A stretch of 64,000 nt of DNA from the NCBI RefSeq assembly GCF_003129605.1, contig NZ_QBDX01000002.1, positions 500,347 through 564,346 on the forward strand, written 5' to 3'. Both the position numbers and the translations under genes were made by a program. Below the pieces are notes generated by a model, which saw only the letters and a list, made by a program, of their open reading frames with translations, ran no database searches and was not told where the DNA came from. Each line of letters opens with the position of its first letter. The stretch's first letter is position 1. Positions 25,436-34,566 of the stretch are shown here, in pieces. This DNA comes from Hyphobacterium indicum. Lineage in GTDB: Bacteria; Pseudomonadota; Alphaproteobacteria; Caulobacterales; Maricaulaceae.

Positions 25436-26614
25436 ATGTTTTCCGAATGGCTTCTCCACGAGCGGCATGGCCGCCTTCGATCGCTCATAGCCGCGATCAT
25501 TTGCGCATCGCTTTGCGGCTGCGGATTCACACTTCTCATGCCGGTCATGGCCCTCAATCTGGAAACGATGACAGGCTCGGGCCTGATCGTAGGATTGAAC
25601 GGCGCTGCTGCTGCGCTATCCACAATCGCCGCGACGCCCTTCATTCCACGATTGCTGTCACGTTATGCCGGACGGTCACTGATTATCGGCAGCCTTGCAT
25701 TCACCGCCCTCTGCATTCCGCTTTTTCCACTGTTTCCGGATGTGATCGTCTGGTTTGCCCTGCGCTTTGCCATGGGGCTCAGCATCACCATCATCTTTGT
25801 CTCGTCCGAGACATGGATCAACCAGATTGCGCCGGCAGAGAAACGCGCCACCATTCTCGGTCTTTATGCCACAGCGCTGGCATCCGGCTTCGGCGCAGGC
25901 GGGTTATTGCTGGCAGTTTTGGGATCGACCGGCCCCGACCCATGGATTGCAGGGTTCTGCCTGTTTTCGATCGGCACACTGCCCATCATTCTTCTCCGGG
26001 GGCCGGGCATTGAACAGCCCGACGCCGAATCCGCCAGTTTCAAAGCCATGATCCGTGCCGCAGGATATGCGCCGGCCGCTATCGGAGCCGGATTGTTATT
26101 CGGTGCCACCGAGACCATCTTTTTCTCGCTCTTCCCGGTTTATGGCGAACGCATTGGCCTGCTGGATTCATCCATCGGATTCATGATGGCCGCCGGCGCG
26201 CTCGGCGGTATCGCACTTCAGACACCGCTTGGCCGCCTTGCCGACCATGCCGGCCGGCTTCGCATCACGGTATTGGCGACTCTCGTCTGTATTGTCGGAC
26301 CCGGTCTTATCTTCCTGGCGGGAGCCAATACTCTGGCCTTATACGCCGTGATGTTTGCCTATGTCGGCACGGCAACCGGCATGTACACACTGGGTCTCGC
26401 CATGATCGGCGAGCGGTTTGATGGCGGATCCATGGCAGCGGCAAACGCCGCTTTTGTGATGGCCTATGGTGTCGGGTCCCTTGTGGGACCTGCCGCAGGT
26501 GGCGTTGGTATGGACGCCATGAATCCGCAAGGCGTGCTGATCGTGACCAGTGGTATCGCCGTCATCTACCTGGTGTTCCTGGCAGTGCGGCAAATACAGC
26601 GAAGACCCGCTTGA
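25436..26614 (+). CDS. MFS transporter
   Basis: This is a 392-residue major facilitator superfamily permease with 12 predicted membrane helices. The central loop falls near residue 195-205. The helix 2-3 region (IPRLLSRYAGRSLIIG) and the matching second-half motif (PLGRLADHAGRLRIT) are the usual MFS A-motif positions. It resembles the YcaD/UMF-type sugar-phosphate or drug transporters; the substrate is unknown. Last gene of the topA-rnr-NUDIX-MFS run. Confidence 0.85.
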   Translation: MFSEWLLHERHGRLRSLIAAIICASLCGCGFTLLMPVMALNLETMTGSGLIVGLNGAAAALSTIAATPFIPRLLSRYAGRSLIIGSLAFTALCIPLFPLFPDVIVWFALRFAMGLSITIIFVSSETWINQIAPAEKRATILGLYATALASGFGAGGLLLAVLGSTGPDPWIAGFCLFSIGTLPIILLRGPGIEQPDAESASFKAMIRAAGYAPAAIGAGLLFGATETIFFSLFPVYGERIGLLDSSIGFMMAAGALGGIALQTPLGRLADHAGRLRITVLATLVCIVGPGLIFLAGANTLALYAVMFAYVGTATGMYTLGLAMIGERFDGGSMAAANAAFVMAYGVGSLVGPAAGGVGMDAMNPQGVLIVTSGIAVIYLVFLAVRQIQRRPA

Positions 26615-26638
26615 CACTTTGCGGAGCGTGCGTATGTT
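26611..26638 (+). promoter_or_regulatory. Candidate rpmG promoter
   Basis: TTGACA (26611-26616), a 16-base spacer and TATGTT (26633-26638) form a good housekeeping-type promoter about 60 bases upstream of the rpmG ATG. The -35 box overlaps the stop codon of the MFS gene. No other gene on this strand needs it. Confidence 0.55.
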
Positions 26639-26699
26639 CCGCGCCTCTTGCGACCGGGCTTTTCCGGCGTGACAGTCATGTGCATCAGGGAATTTCGTC

Positions 26700-26867
26700 A
26701 TGGCCAAGCCGACAACCATCAAGATCCGTCTGAACTCCACGGCGGGAACCGGCTATTTCTACGTGACCAAGAAAAATGCCCGGACCATGACCGAGAAAAT
26801 GGTCGTCCGGAAATATGATCCGGTCGTCAAAAAACACGTCGAATTCAAAGAAGGCAAAATCAAGTAG
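26700..26867 (+). CDS. rpmG: Ribosomal protein bL33
   Basis: This is a 55-residue 50S subunit protein. The core [19 protein letters not shown], then [15 protein letters not shown], is the standard bL33 sequence. The Cys pair of zinc-binding L33 forms is absent, so this is the Cys-minus version. The start is fixed by length and by the family N-terminus MAKPTTIKI. It has its own promoter and is convergent with pleD. Confidence 0.96.
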   Translation: MAKPTTIKIRLNSTAGTGYFYVTKKNARTMTEKMVVRKYDPVVKKHVEFKEGKIK

Positions 26868-26886
26868 TCTTGCGACTCTTGTGCTT

Positions 26887-28263
26887 TCAGGCCGCCTGAC
26901 TGGCCTTCTGATCTGTCATCACGCAGTTACGGCCCGCCGCCTTGGCGCGGTAGAGCGCATCATCCGCGCAGCGTAGCACCGTATCGACATCATCTCCCGG
27001 CTGGATTTCAGCAACGCCTATTGAAACCGTAACAGCAAGCACACCGCTGTCGCCCGGCAATCTGAACGGCGTATCCGCAATCGCGGCCCGCAAACGTTCG
27101 GCGCCGGCCTTGGCTTCGGTCAGCGGCGCATCCGGCATCAGGATCACAAATTCCTCACCGCCATAACGCGCCGCCAGATCGACCGCCCGCAAACGCGCCT
27201 TCAGCCGTTCGGAAAACTCGCGCAGGATAAAATCTCCCGCCTCGTGGCCGTAAGTGTCATTGACGCGTTTGAAGTGATCCAGGTCTGCGATCACAACAGA
27301 TGCGGTCGTATCACCAGAGGCCACAATCTCTGCAACCTGTTGCAGGCGTGAGGAGATATAGCGCCGGTTGTGCAGGCCGGTCAGCGGATCTGTGACCGCC
27401 ATCTCCAGACTGTCTTCCAGGCGCTCGCGCAGTGTGTCCGCATAGCGCTTGCGCCGAAGCTGCGTCCATATCCGGGCATTCAGCTCCCCCCGGTCAACCG
27501 GGCGGTGAACAATATCATTCACGCCGAGGTCGAGCGCACGGACCGAGCGGCTGACCTCGTCAGGGTCCACAATGGCCAGGATTGGTATTTGCCGGGTCTC
27601 GGAATTGGCCCGGATACGCGCGCAGACACGCAAGGCATCAAATGCCTTTGTCGTGAGGTCGATCAGTATCAGGTCATACCCGTCAGCTGACCGGGTAATC
27701 GCCCTGGCCGGATCAATTTCCACATCGGCATTCGTCTGTGGCGGCAGCTTGCTGGCGAGATGGCTGGCGATCCGGTCTTCTCCGGCAACGAGCAGGATGT
27801 TCACGTCCTGTAGCGCTTCCGATTCGGCATCAACCGGTGCCAGCCCGCGCTCCTCGGCCTTTTCCTCGCGCAGCCGTAATTCGTCGAGCAGGACTTTCAG
27901 GCGTAGCAAGGAACGAATGCGGGCAAACAGCGGCAGATTATCCACCGGCTTGGTCAGGAAATCGTCCGCACCGGCCTCCAGCCCGCGAACGCGGTCGTCG
28001 GGCTGATCCAGCGCTGTGACCATTACAACCGGAATATGGCGCGTCCGGCGATCGGATTTGAGGCGGCGGCAGGTTTCAAAACCGTCCATACCGGGCATCA
28101 TGATATCCAGTAGGATAACGTCGGGTTGCTGCGCAATGGCGCAATCAATCGCGGATTGGCCACTAAAGGCCGTCACAACATCAAAATACTCCGCCCTCAG
28201 CTTGGCTTCGAGCAGTCTGACATTGGCTTCCTGGTCATCAACAACGAGGACCCTGGCGCTCAT
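26887..28263 (-). CDS. pleD: Diguanylate cyclase response regulator PleD
   Basis: This is a 458-residue protein with architecture REC-REC'-GGDEF, as in Caulobacter PleD. The phospho-acceptor is Asp53 ([11 protein letters not shown]). The second receiver (about 153-270) is an adaptor domain. The active site is GGEEF at 368-372. An intact c-di-GMP inhibitory site, RAVD, lies at 359-362. It makes c-di-GMP at the stalked pole to drive loss of the flagellum and growth of stalk and holdfast. Its ATG overlaps the divK stop (ATGA), so they form one operon. Confidence 0.95.
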   Translation of the reverse strand: MSARVLVVDDQEANVRLLEAKLRAEYFDVVTAFSGQSAIDCAIAQQPDVILLDIMMPGMDGFETCRRLKSDRRTRHIPVVMVTALDQPDDRVRGLEAGADDFLTKPVDNLPLFARIRSLLRLKVLLDELRLREEKAEERGLAPVDAESEALQDVNILLVAGEDRIASHLASKLPPQTNADVEIDPARAITRSADGYDLILIDLTTKAFDALRVCARIRANSETRQIPILAIVDPDEVSRSVRALDLGVNDIVHRPVDRGELNARIWTQLRRKRYADTLRERLEDSLEMAVTDPLTGLHNRRYISSRLQQVAEIVASGDTTASVVIADLDHFKRVNDTYGHEAGDFILREFSERLKARLRAVDLAARYGGEEFVILMPDAPLTEAKAGAERLRAAIADTPFRLPGDSGVLAVTVSIGVAEIQPGDDVDTVLRCADDALYRAKAAGRNCVMTDQKASQAA

Positions 28264-28637
28264 GCCGCCTCCTCGCCGAGAAAGCCCCTGATGGTGTCGA
28301 TGAAAACAGAAATACTGATCGGCTTGGACATATAGGCTTCACAGCCGCCCTCGCGAATACGCTCCTCATCACCCTTCATGGCAAATGCAGTCACAGCGAT
28401 CACGGGAATCGACGACAGCTCATCATCGTCCTTCAGCCATTTGGTGACTTCAAGCCCGGAGACTTCGGGCAGCTGGATATCCATGAGGATGAGGTCAGGC
28501 GAATGTTCCCGTGCCAGATCCAGCGCATTCAGACCATTATTCGTGCCAACGGTCTCGTAGCCATGCGCTTCGAGCAGATCGGAAAAGAGCTTCATGTTGA
28601 GCTCGTTGTCCTCGACGATGAGAACCTTTTTGGGCAT
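28260..28637 (-). CDS. divK: Single-domain response regulator DivK
   Basis: This is a 125-residue stand-alone receiver domain nearly identical in pattern to Caulobacter Div[17 protein letters not shown], Asp53 in [26 protein letters not shown] and AYMSKPIS. It is phosphorylated by DivJ/PleC and inhibits the CckA-CtrA path through DivL. The start at 28637 (MPKK) is chosen over 28649 and 28691 because it puts the acceptor at residue 53, as in the family. First gene of the divK-pleD operon. Confidence 0.94.
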   Translation of the reverse strand: MPKKVLIVEDNELNMKLFSDLLEAHGYETVGTNNGLNALDLAREHSPDLILMDIQLPEVSGLEVTKWLKDDDELSSIPVIAVTAFAMKGDEERIREGGCEAYMSKPISISVFIDTIRGFLGEEAA

Positions 28638-28791
28638 GACCTGAAGCATGACGCCGCCGCATTCCCGTAGCTTGGGCGCGTCATTGCGCACCCGGTTTCA
28701 CCCCGCGATGATTAGAGCAGATGATCCTTAATCAAGGATGAGTCGGCGCCGAACTTTTCTCCCTTTCTGGAACAAGATAAGAACGGCAATG

Positions 28792-28799
28792 TTAACCAT
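28792..28799 (+). promoter_or_regulatory. TTAACCAT, CtrA half-site-like sequence
   Basis: TTAACCAT lies 21 bases upstream of the ROK kinase ATG, in the region divergent from divK. This octamer matches the CtrA half-site described in several alphaproteobacteria. A single half-site can occur by chance. Confidence 0.25.
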
Positions 28800-28820
28800 A
28801 ACCCGGACTGGGGCGGAAGC

Positions 28821-29723
28821 ATGTTTCGAATCGGAGTGGATCTGGGCGGCACCAAAACCGAAGTCGCCATTATCGATTCGGTCGGCCACACACGCTATTC
28901 CAGACGCGAAGCGACGCCGGAACATTATGAATCAAAAATCCGGCTGATCACGCATCTGGTCGGTTTGGCTGAAAAATCTGTGGAAAGTGATTCGCTCCCT
29001 GTTGGCGTCGGCCATCCCGGATCGCTCAATCCGGTCTCGGGTCTGATGCGCAACTCAAACTCGGCCGCACTCAATGGACGCGCACTCGACAAGGACCTTG
29101 AAGCGGCGCTGGGCCGCCCTGTGCGGTGCGCCAATGATGCCAACTGCTTTGCCCTCTCTGAATCGGTGGATGGTGCAGGCAAGAGCGCAAAATCAGTATT
29201 TGGCGTCATCCTTGGAACCGGCGTCGGCGGCGGACTGGTTGTCGATAGCCGGATACATGAAGGCCATGGCCTGCTGGGAGGCGAATGGGGTCATACCTCC
29301 CTGCCCTGGCCCTCGATTGGGGAGGTGCCCGGCCCCGACTGCAAATGCGGCCTTAGCGGCTGTGTCGAAAGCTGGATCTCCGGACCGGCTTTTGCGGCCG
29401 ATCACACACGCGAAACCGGCAGAACCTTAACGGCTGACCAGATTGTAACCAATGCCGAAGCGGGCGAAGCCGACGCCAAAGCCGCGCTCGACCGGTTTCA
29501 GGACCGCCTGGCGCGCGGACTGGCGACCGTGATCAATATCGTTGATCCGGAAGTGATCGTTTTGGGTGGCGGTCTGTCAAACATCCCGCTGCTCGCAGAG
29601 GAAACCGCACGCCGCCTGCCCGGATATGTCTTCAGCGACCGGATGACGACGCGCATCGTCAGGAATCTGCATGGCGACAGCTCCGGTGTTCGCGGTGCCG
29701 CCTGGCTCTGGCCACTGTCATGA
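28821..29723 (+). CDS. ROK-family sugar kinase (fructokinase/Mak-like)
   Basis: This is a 300-residue ROK kinase. The ATP-binding motif is GVDLGGTKTEVAI at the N-terminus. The catalytic base lies in CANDANCFALSE. The zinc motif includes CKCGLSGCVESWISG, and the adenine-binding loop is VIVLGGGLSN. The spacing around the Cys cluster and ESWISG looks most like Mak-type fructokinases, but glucose or N-acetylhexosamine cannot be excluded. Its stop overlaps the dinB ATG (ATGA). Confidence 0.82.
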   Translation: MFRIGVDLGGTKTEVAIIDSVGHTRYSRREATPEHYESKIRLITHLVGLAEKSVESDSLPVGVGHPGSLNPVSGLMRNSNSAALNGRALDKDLEAALGRPVRCANDANCFALSESVDGAGKSAKSVFGVILGTGVGGGLVVDSRIHEGHGLLGGEWGHTSLPWPSIGEVPGPDCKCGLSGCVESWISGPAFAADHTRETGRTLTADQIVTNAEAGEADAKAALDRFQDRLARGLATVINIVDPEVIVLGGGLSNIPLLAEETARRLPGYVFSDRMTTRIVRNLHGDSSGVRGAAWLWPLS

Positions 29724-30982
29724 GCACCCTGCCGGGATATTGCCGGGCCTGTCAGACACCGCTGGAGCAAAGCGACACCTGCCCGGCCTGCGGCGCGCGG
29801 CGGCCACTGCGTCATCCGGAGCTGAACGCATTATCGATCGCCCATATCGACTGTGACGCCTTCTATGCGGCGATTGAAAAGCGTGACGACCCCTCCCTGG
29901 AAGACAGGCCCGTCATTATCGGCGGGGGAAAGCGGGGCGTGGTCTCGACGGCTTGTTACGTGGCCCGGCTTTACGGCGTCAGGTCGGCCATGCCGATGTT
30001 CAAGGCCCTGAAAGCCTGCCCCGATGCCGTCGTGATCCGTCCGCGGATGGATGTCTATGCCGAAGAGGGCGACCGTATCCGAAAGATGATGCAGGACGTC
30101 ACGCCGGTTGTTGAACCTCTCTCCATCGACGAGGCTTTTCTCGATCTGACCGGCACACAGCGCCTCCACCATGCACCACCGGCACTGACCCTGCTGCGTT
30201 TGCAAAAGCGCATCCATCAGGAAGTCGGCATTACGGTATCGGTCGGCCTCTCCTATAACAAATTCCTCGCCAAGACGGCCTCTGACATGGACAAGCCAAA
30301 CGGGTTTTTCGTTCTGGGCCGTTCGGAAGCTCCGGATTTTCTCAAGACCCGGCCAACCCGGGCCGTTTTCGGTGTAGGGCCGGTCTTCGCAGCCAGGCTG
30401 GAAAAGGACGGCATCAAAACACTGGCCGATGTCATCCGGGTCGGAGAGAAGACCATGGCCGCCCGCTATGGCGATGGCGGCTACCGGCTCGCAAAGCTTG
30501 CCACGGGCGAGGATTACCGCACGGTCACCCCGGACCGCGAACGCAAGAGCGTGTCGTCAGAAACCACATTCTTCGATGATATCAGCGACCTGAAGGAGCT
30601 GGAATCCCGACTCTGGCGGCAATGTGTTCGGGTCGCAGACATGGCAAAGCAGAAAAACGTTTCAGGCTATGTCGTGACATTGAAACTGCGCACACAGGAT
30701 TTCAAAATCATCACACGCCGCCGCACACTGCCCGATGCCACACAGCTTGCTGACACCCTGTTCCGGGTTGGACAGGAGCTTCTGAAACCGGAGGCGAACG
30801 GCCGCAAATTCCGCCTCATTGGTATCGGCATCTCCAGTCTCGTCGATGGCAGTATGGACGCCCTGGATTTGCTGGACCCGGATGGGCCGAGGCGCGCAGC
30901 AGCCGAACGGGCGATGGACAAGGCCCGCGCAAAATTCGGTGACGCTGCCATCATGAAAGGCCGCGTATTCAAACCGAAATGA
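29720..30982 (+). CDS. dinB: DNA polymerase IV with N-terminal zinc ribbon
   Basis: This is a 420-residue Y-family lesion-bypass polymerase. Catalytic residues: Asp in AHIDCDAFYAAIEK and Asp-Glu in LSIDEAFLDLT. The fingers/palm, thumb (FGVGPVFAARLEKDGI) and little finger domains follow. Unlike E. coli DinB, it begins with a small zinc-ribbon-like cap, Cys8-x2-Cys11 and Cys21-x2-Cys24, seen in many alphaproteobacterial DinB proteins. It is coupled to the ROK kinase gene by ATGA. No LexA-box was identified; induction by damage is therefore not shown. Confidence 0.93.
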   Translation: MSTLPGYCRACQTPLEQSDTCPACGARRPLRHPELNALSIAHIDCDAFYAAIEKRDDPSLEDRPVIIGGGKRGVVSTACYVARLYGVRSAMPMFKALKACPDAVVIRPRMDVYAEEGDRIRKMMQDVTPVVEPLSIDEAFLDLTGTQRLHHAPPALTLLRLQKRIHQEVGITVSVGLSYNKFLAKTASDMDKPNGFFVLGRSEAPDFLKTRPTRAVFGVGPVFAARLEKDGIKTLADVIRVGEKTMAARYGDGGYRLAKLATGEDYRTVTPDRERKSVSSETTFFDDISDLKELESRLWRQCVRVADMAKQKNVSGYVVTLKLRTQDFKIITRRRTLPDATQLADTLFRVGQELLKPEANGRKFRLIGIGISSLVDGSMDALDLLDPDGPRRAAAERAMDKARAKFGDAAIMKGRVFKPK

Positions 30983-31041
30983 CGGACCTCTTGCAGTGAC
31001 ACAGGCAGCGCGCTAGGCGATTAGAAGAACAGGAGAGTATT

Positions 31042-31503
31042 ATGTCCGAGGCAGAAAAACGTCTGGCGGATCTGGGGCTGAAACTGCCACAGGCCGCAGC
31101 ACCCGTGGCCAATTACGTGCCCTATGTGCGTTCCGGCAATCAGCTTTTTGTTTCCGGCCAGATATCTTTTGGTCCCGATGGGCTGGTCACCGGCCGCCTG
31201 GGCGAAACCATGAATGTTGAACAGGGTCAGTCCGCGGCGCGCCTGTGCGCACTCAATCTGATTGCCCAGCTCAAGGATGCCCTGGATGGTGATCTCGACC
31301 GTCTTGTAAGGGTAGTGAAACTCGGCGGATTTGTCTGCGCAACGCCCGAATTCGAAGCCATCCCGAAAGTCATCAACGGGGCTTCCGATCTGATGGTCGA
31401 GGCATTCGGAGACGCCGGACGTCATGCCCGCTCCGCCGTTTCCTGCCCCGTGCTTCCGCTGGGTGCCGCGGTGGAAATCGACGCCGTTTTCGAGATTGCC
31501 TAG
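31042..31503 (+). CDS. RidA/YjgF-family protein
   Basis: This is a 153-residue RidA-superfamily protein of the longer YjgF-like subgroup. Typical stretches are LFVSGQISFGPDGLVTGRLG and ARSAVSCPVLPLGAAVEIDAVFEI. The catalytic Arg of canonical RidA is likely the one in HARSAV. Family members deaminate reactive enamines and imines. AGGAGAG before ATG supports the start. Its stop shares CTAG with the convergent Pr6Pr gene. Confidence 0.88.
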   Translation: MSEAEKRLADLGLKLPQAAAPVANYVPYVRSGNQLFVSGQISFGPDGLVTGRLGETMNVEQGQSAARLCALNLIAQLKDALDGDLDRLVRVVKLGGFVCATPEFEAIPKVINGASDLMVEAFGDAGRHARSAVSCPVLPLGAAVEIDAVFEIA

Positions 31504-32120
31504 CGCATCAGGCGGGCCTGCAATTTGCCAATGGCGACAAAAACAATACCTGTCAGCACGAAGGTGAAGATCAGGCCAGCAAGTTGCACCGCAACGCCGC
31601 CATATCCCAGATCATTCACATCCAGAAACGGATAGGGGTAAAACCCGGTGATCGACCCCTTGATCAGGGTGTAGGCAGTATAGACCACCGGATAGACCTG
31701 CCAGGAGATGACCTGCGCAAACCGCGCCGAGCGCGCGCCGGACAGAAAAAGCCAGTCAAGGAACACGGCCAGCGGCACAATCGTGTGCAGGAGGTGATTG
31801 GCATACCATTCAAGGCCTTGCGGATCGTGAATGGACGCCAGCAAGACGTGATAGATGACCCCCACCAGCACAATATAGCCGGTCACGGCGGTACGGATGC
31901 TGTCTTTCTGGAAAAATTGCCCCATTGCAGTCTGTGGCCAAAGGGCGGCGGCGCCCCAGCCCGCTGCGACAAGGCAATTGGTCATGATCGTGAAATAGCT
32001 GAAATAACGCAGCGTCGCGATGGCCACGCCGTCATCCGTACCACTCATAAAGGTCACGTACTGAATCAGGACAGCCACCAGTGCCGTCAGGGCAACCGTA
32101 CCGCGGATCACCCGTATCAT
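31500..32120 (-). CDS. Pr6Pr-family six-helix membrane protein
   Basis: This is a 206-residue membrane protein with six hydrophobic helices. Conserved features of the Pr6Pr (FAR-17a/AIG1-related) family are FSYFTIMTN, HDPQGLEWYANHLLHTIVP and YPVVYTAYTLIKG. The His pair in the HDP and NHLLH regions is typical; function in bacteria is unknown. Its ATG overlaps the SDR stop, so the SDR-Pr6Pr pair is an operon. Confidence 0.75.
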   Translation of the reverse strand: MIRVIRGTVALTALVAVLIQYVTFMSGTDDGVAIATLRYFSYFTIMTNCLVAAGWGAAALWPQTAMGQFFQKDSIRTAVTGYIVLVGVIYHVLLASIHDPQGLEWYANHLLHTIVPLAVFLDWLFLSGARSARFAQVISWQVYPVVYTAYTLIKGSITGFYPYPFLDVNDLGYGGVAVQLAGLIFTFVLTGIVFVAIGKLQARLMR

Positions 32121-32860
32121 GCCGTCATCCCGCCACAGACCTTCAGCGTCGTGCCGTTGATGTAGGACGCTTCGTCACTGGCAAGGAAAGCCACCGCATT
32201 GGCCACTTCATCGGCTTCGCCATAACGGCCCAGCGGCACCATCATTTTCTGCAATTCGGCGGTTTGGCCATCCGCCGGATTCATGTCGGTATCAATCGGA
32301 CCCGGCTGAATGACATTGGCCCGTATGCCTTTGCGGCCGAATTCGCGGCCCGCAGCGCGAGTAATCAGTTCGGCAGCCGCTTTCGAGGATGAATAGACCC
32401 CGACACCCGCCATCTGGGCCGAATCTCCAGCCACCGACCCGATGGTCACGATGGAGGAACCCGGCTTCATCACCTGATAGGCCGCGCGCAGGCCTTCGAA
32501 GACAGCCGTCACATTGATCGCCAGCATTTCATCCCAGGTCTCGTCCGTGCATTTCGACAGCGAGGTCAACGGATAAACGCCGGAATTGTTGACCAGCACA
32601 TCCAGCCGTCCGTATCGCTCTGCCACATCGGCCACCAGTTTCGCCGTCTCGCCACGTTTCGAGGCATCGCAATGCACCGCTTCGGCTTTCCGGCCCATGG
32701 CGCGGATCTCTTCGGCAACCGCTTCGGCCTTGTCCTTCGAGCCGCCATAGGTCAGCACAATGTCCGCGCCTTCAGACGCCAGCCGGCGGGCAATAGCGGC
32801 CCCGATTCCGCGGGATCCGCCCGTGACCAGAGCGACCTTGCCTTCAAATCGTGATGTCAT
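32117..32860 (-). CDS. Short-chain dehydrogenase/reductase
   Basis: This is a 247-residue classical SDR. The cofactor motif TGGSRGIG is near residue 15; NNSGVYP (NNAG position), catalytic Ser in IGSVAG, and Y-x3-K in YSSSKAA are present. The pattern resembles FabG-like 3-oxoacyl reductases, but the substrate is uncertain. The start at 32860 has GGGAGGG upstream; a longer frame would add an unlikely extension. Divergent from the next gene by 83 bases. Confidence 0.88.
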   Translation of the reverse strand: MTSRFEGKVALVTGGSRGIGAAIARRLASEGADIVLTYGGSKDKAEAVAEEIRAMGRKAEAVHCDASKRGETAKLVADVAERYGRLDVLVNNSGVYPLTSLSKCTDETWDEMLAINVTAVFEGLRAAYQVMKPGSSIVTIGSVAGDSAQMAGVGVYSSSKAAAELITRAAGREFGRKGIRANVIQPGPIDTDMNPADGQTAELQKMMVPLGRYGEADEVANAVAFLASDEASYINGTTLKVCGGMTA

Positions 32861-32943
32861 GTTTGTATCCCTCCCGGTTTTGTACAGACATAGCCCGCCA
32901 CCCGCCTTTCCCCAATGCCAAATTGCGCCTATCTCCAGATGCG

Positions 32944-34086
32944 ATGACCGGGATCCGTTTTCGCTCAATTTCCAGCCTGTCCGATGTGGAGAGATCTGCC
33001 TGGGATGCGGCGGCTAATCCGGTCGGCGTGGAATACGATCCCTTCCTGTCCTGGGACTTCCTGCAGGCCCTGGAAGAAAGCGGCAGCGCCACCACGGAAA
33101 CGGGCTGGCAGGGCGTTCACCTGATTGCTGAAGATGAAGGCGGCGCGCTCGTCGGCACCCTGCCCGGCTACGCCAAATCCCACTCCTATGGCGAATATGT
33201 CTTCGATCATGCCTGGGCCGACGCCTGGGAGCGGGCCGGCGGGCGGTATTATCCCAAACTCCTCAGCGCCGTGCCGTTCACACCGGTCACTGGCCGGCGT
33301 CTGTTGTCGTCTGAGGCGAATGTCCGCGAGGGACTGGCACGGGCCGCCATGTCGATCACCGAGCAGAATGGCCTGCCGGTCTGGTCGATGAATTTCCCGG
33401 CGGCAGACGACCGGGAAATGGCTGAACGTCTCGGTCTCCTGCACCGCGTGGACCGGCAATATATCTGGGAAAATGCGGGCTATCAGACCTATGATGAATT
33501 CCTTGGCGATATGGCCTCGCGAAAACGCAAGGCGCTGAAGAAGGAACGCGCTGCCGCCAATGCCAACATCGAGATCGTGGGTCTGACCGGCGATGATCTG
33601 CGGCCCGAGCACTGGGACGTCTTCTTTGCCTGTTATCAGGACACCGGTGCCCGCAAATGGGGAACGCCCTACCTCAACCGCGAATTCTTCGATCTGATCC
33701 ATCAGCGCATGGCCGACAAGGTCTGGATGGCGATGGCCAGACAGGACGGCCGCTTTGTCGCCAGCGCACTCAATTTCATTGGGTCAGACGCGCTTTACGG
33801 CCGCTATTGGGGATGCCTCGCCGACGCCCCCTTCCTGCATTTCGAGCTCTGCTATCACCGGGCCATCGATTTCGCGATTGAACGCGGCCTGTCGCGCGTG
33901 GAAGCCGGCGCCCAGGGCGAGCACAAGCTGGCGCGGGGTTATCGTCCGCGCGCGGTCCATTCGGTGCATTACATTCCCGATGAAAATTTCCGGCGCGCGG
34001 TGGCAGACTATCTCGACTATGAGCGCGGGGCCGTGCTCGCCGACATCGAGGCGCAACAGGCGGAATTGCCTTTCAAGCAGGAATGA
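32944..34086 (+). CDS. COG3146-type GNAT N-acyltransferase (DUF482-like)
   Basis: This is a 380-residue protein with two GNAT-like halves in the FemX/peptidogalycan acyltransferase style. Characteristic segments are FLSWDFLQALEESGSAT, YPKLLSAVPFTPVTGRR, SRKRKALKKERAAA and EAGAQGEHKLARGY. Relatives are often annotated as peptidoglycan-related N-acyltransferases, but function is unproven. The start at 32944 is the first ATG matching the family N-terminus. It lies 16 bases before an upstream ATG of the HIT gene frame. Confidence 0.82.
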   Translation: MTGIRFRSISSLSDVERSAWDAAANPVGVEYDPFLSWDFLQALEESGSATTETGWQGVHLIAEDEGGALVGTLPGYAKSHSYGEYVFDHAWADAWERAGGRYYPKLLSAVPFTPVTGRRLLSSEANVREGLARAAMSITEQNGLPVWSMNFPAADDREMAERLGLLHRVDRQYIWENAGYQTYDEFLGDMASRKRKALKKERAAANANIEIVGLTGDDLRPEHWDVFFACYQDTGARKWGTPYLNREFFDLIHQRMADKVWMAMARQDGRFVASALNFIGSDALYGRYWGCLADAPFLHFELCYHRAIDFAIERGLSRVEAGAQGEHKLARGYRPRAVHSVHYIPDENFRRAVADYLDYERGAVLADIEAQQAELPFKQE

Positions 34087-34132
34087 CTCTTGTTAGGCAT
34101 GAATGCCAAAGCTGCTGAATGGAATGAATACC

Positions 34133-34564
34133 ATGAGCCTGTCCGGCACATATGACGACCAGAACATCTTCGCGAAAATCATTTCGGGGGACGCCCCGGC
34201 GATCAAGATTTTCGAGGATGACGTCGCCGTGGCCTTCATGGACATTTTTCCGCAATCGCCGGGTCATTGCCTCGTTGTGCCGAAAGAGCCCGCGCGTAAT
34301 CTGCTCGACCTGTCAGACGACATGGCCGCCGCCGCAATCCAGCGCGTGAAGGCCCTGGCAAAAGCGGTCGAAACGGCCCTCGAACCGGATGGCATTGTGG
34401 TGACGCAATTCAATGGCGCGCCCGCCGGGCAGACCGTGTTTCATATCCACTTTCACGTCATTCCGCGCTGGGAAGGCGAGCCACTTGGCCGCCATGGCGG
34501 CGGACAAGCGGATATGGACGAGCTGAAAGCCCAGGCCGACAAGATCAAAGCCGCCCTCGCCTGA
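34133..34564 (+). CDS. HIT-family nucleotide hydrolase
   Basis: This is a 143-residue histidine-triad protein. The HIT motif is intact in QTVFHIHFHVIPRW (HxHxH). The family N-terminus TYDDQNIFAKIISGDAP and FMDIFPQSPGHCLVVPK are present. It likely cleaves nucleoside 5'-phosphoramidates or related AMP-linked compounds. The start at 34133 fits the family; ATG 34103 would add ten residues and has AGG nearby, so it remains possible. Only two bases separate its stop from the convergent DUF2306 gene. Confidence 0.9.
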   Translation: MSLSGTYDDQNIFAKIISGDAPAIKIFEDDVAVAFMDIFPQSPGHCLVVPKEPARNLLDLSDDMAAAAIQRVKALAKAVETALEPDGIVVTQFNGAPAGQTVFHIHFHVIPRWEGEPLGRHGGGQADMDELKAQADKIKAALA

Positions 34565-34566
34565 CC

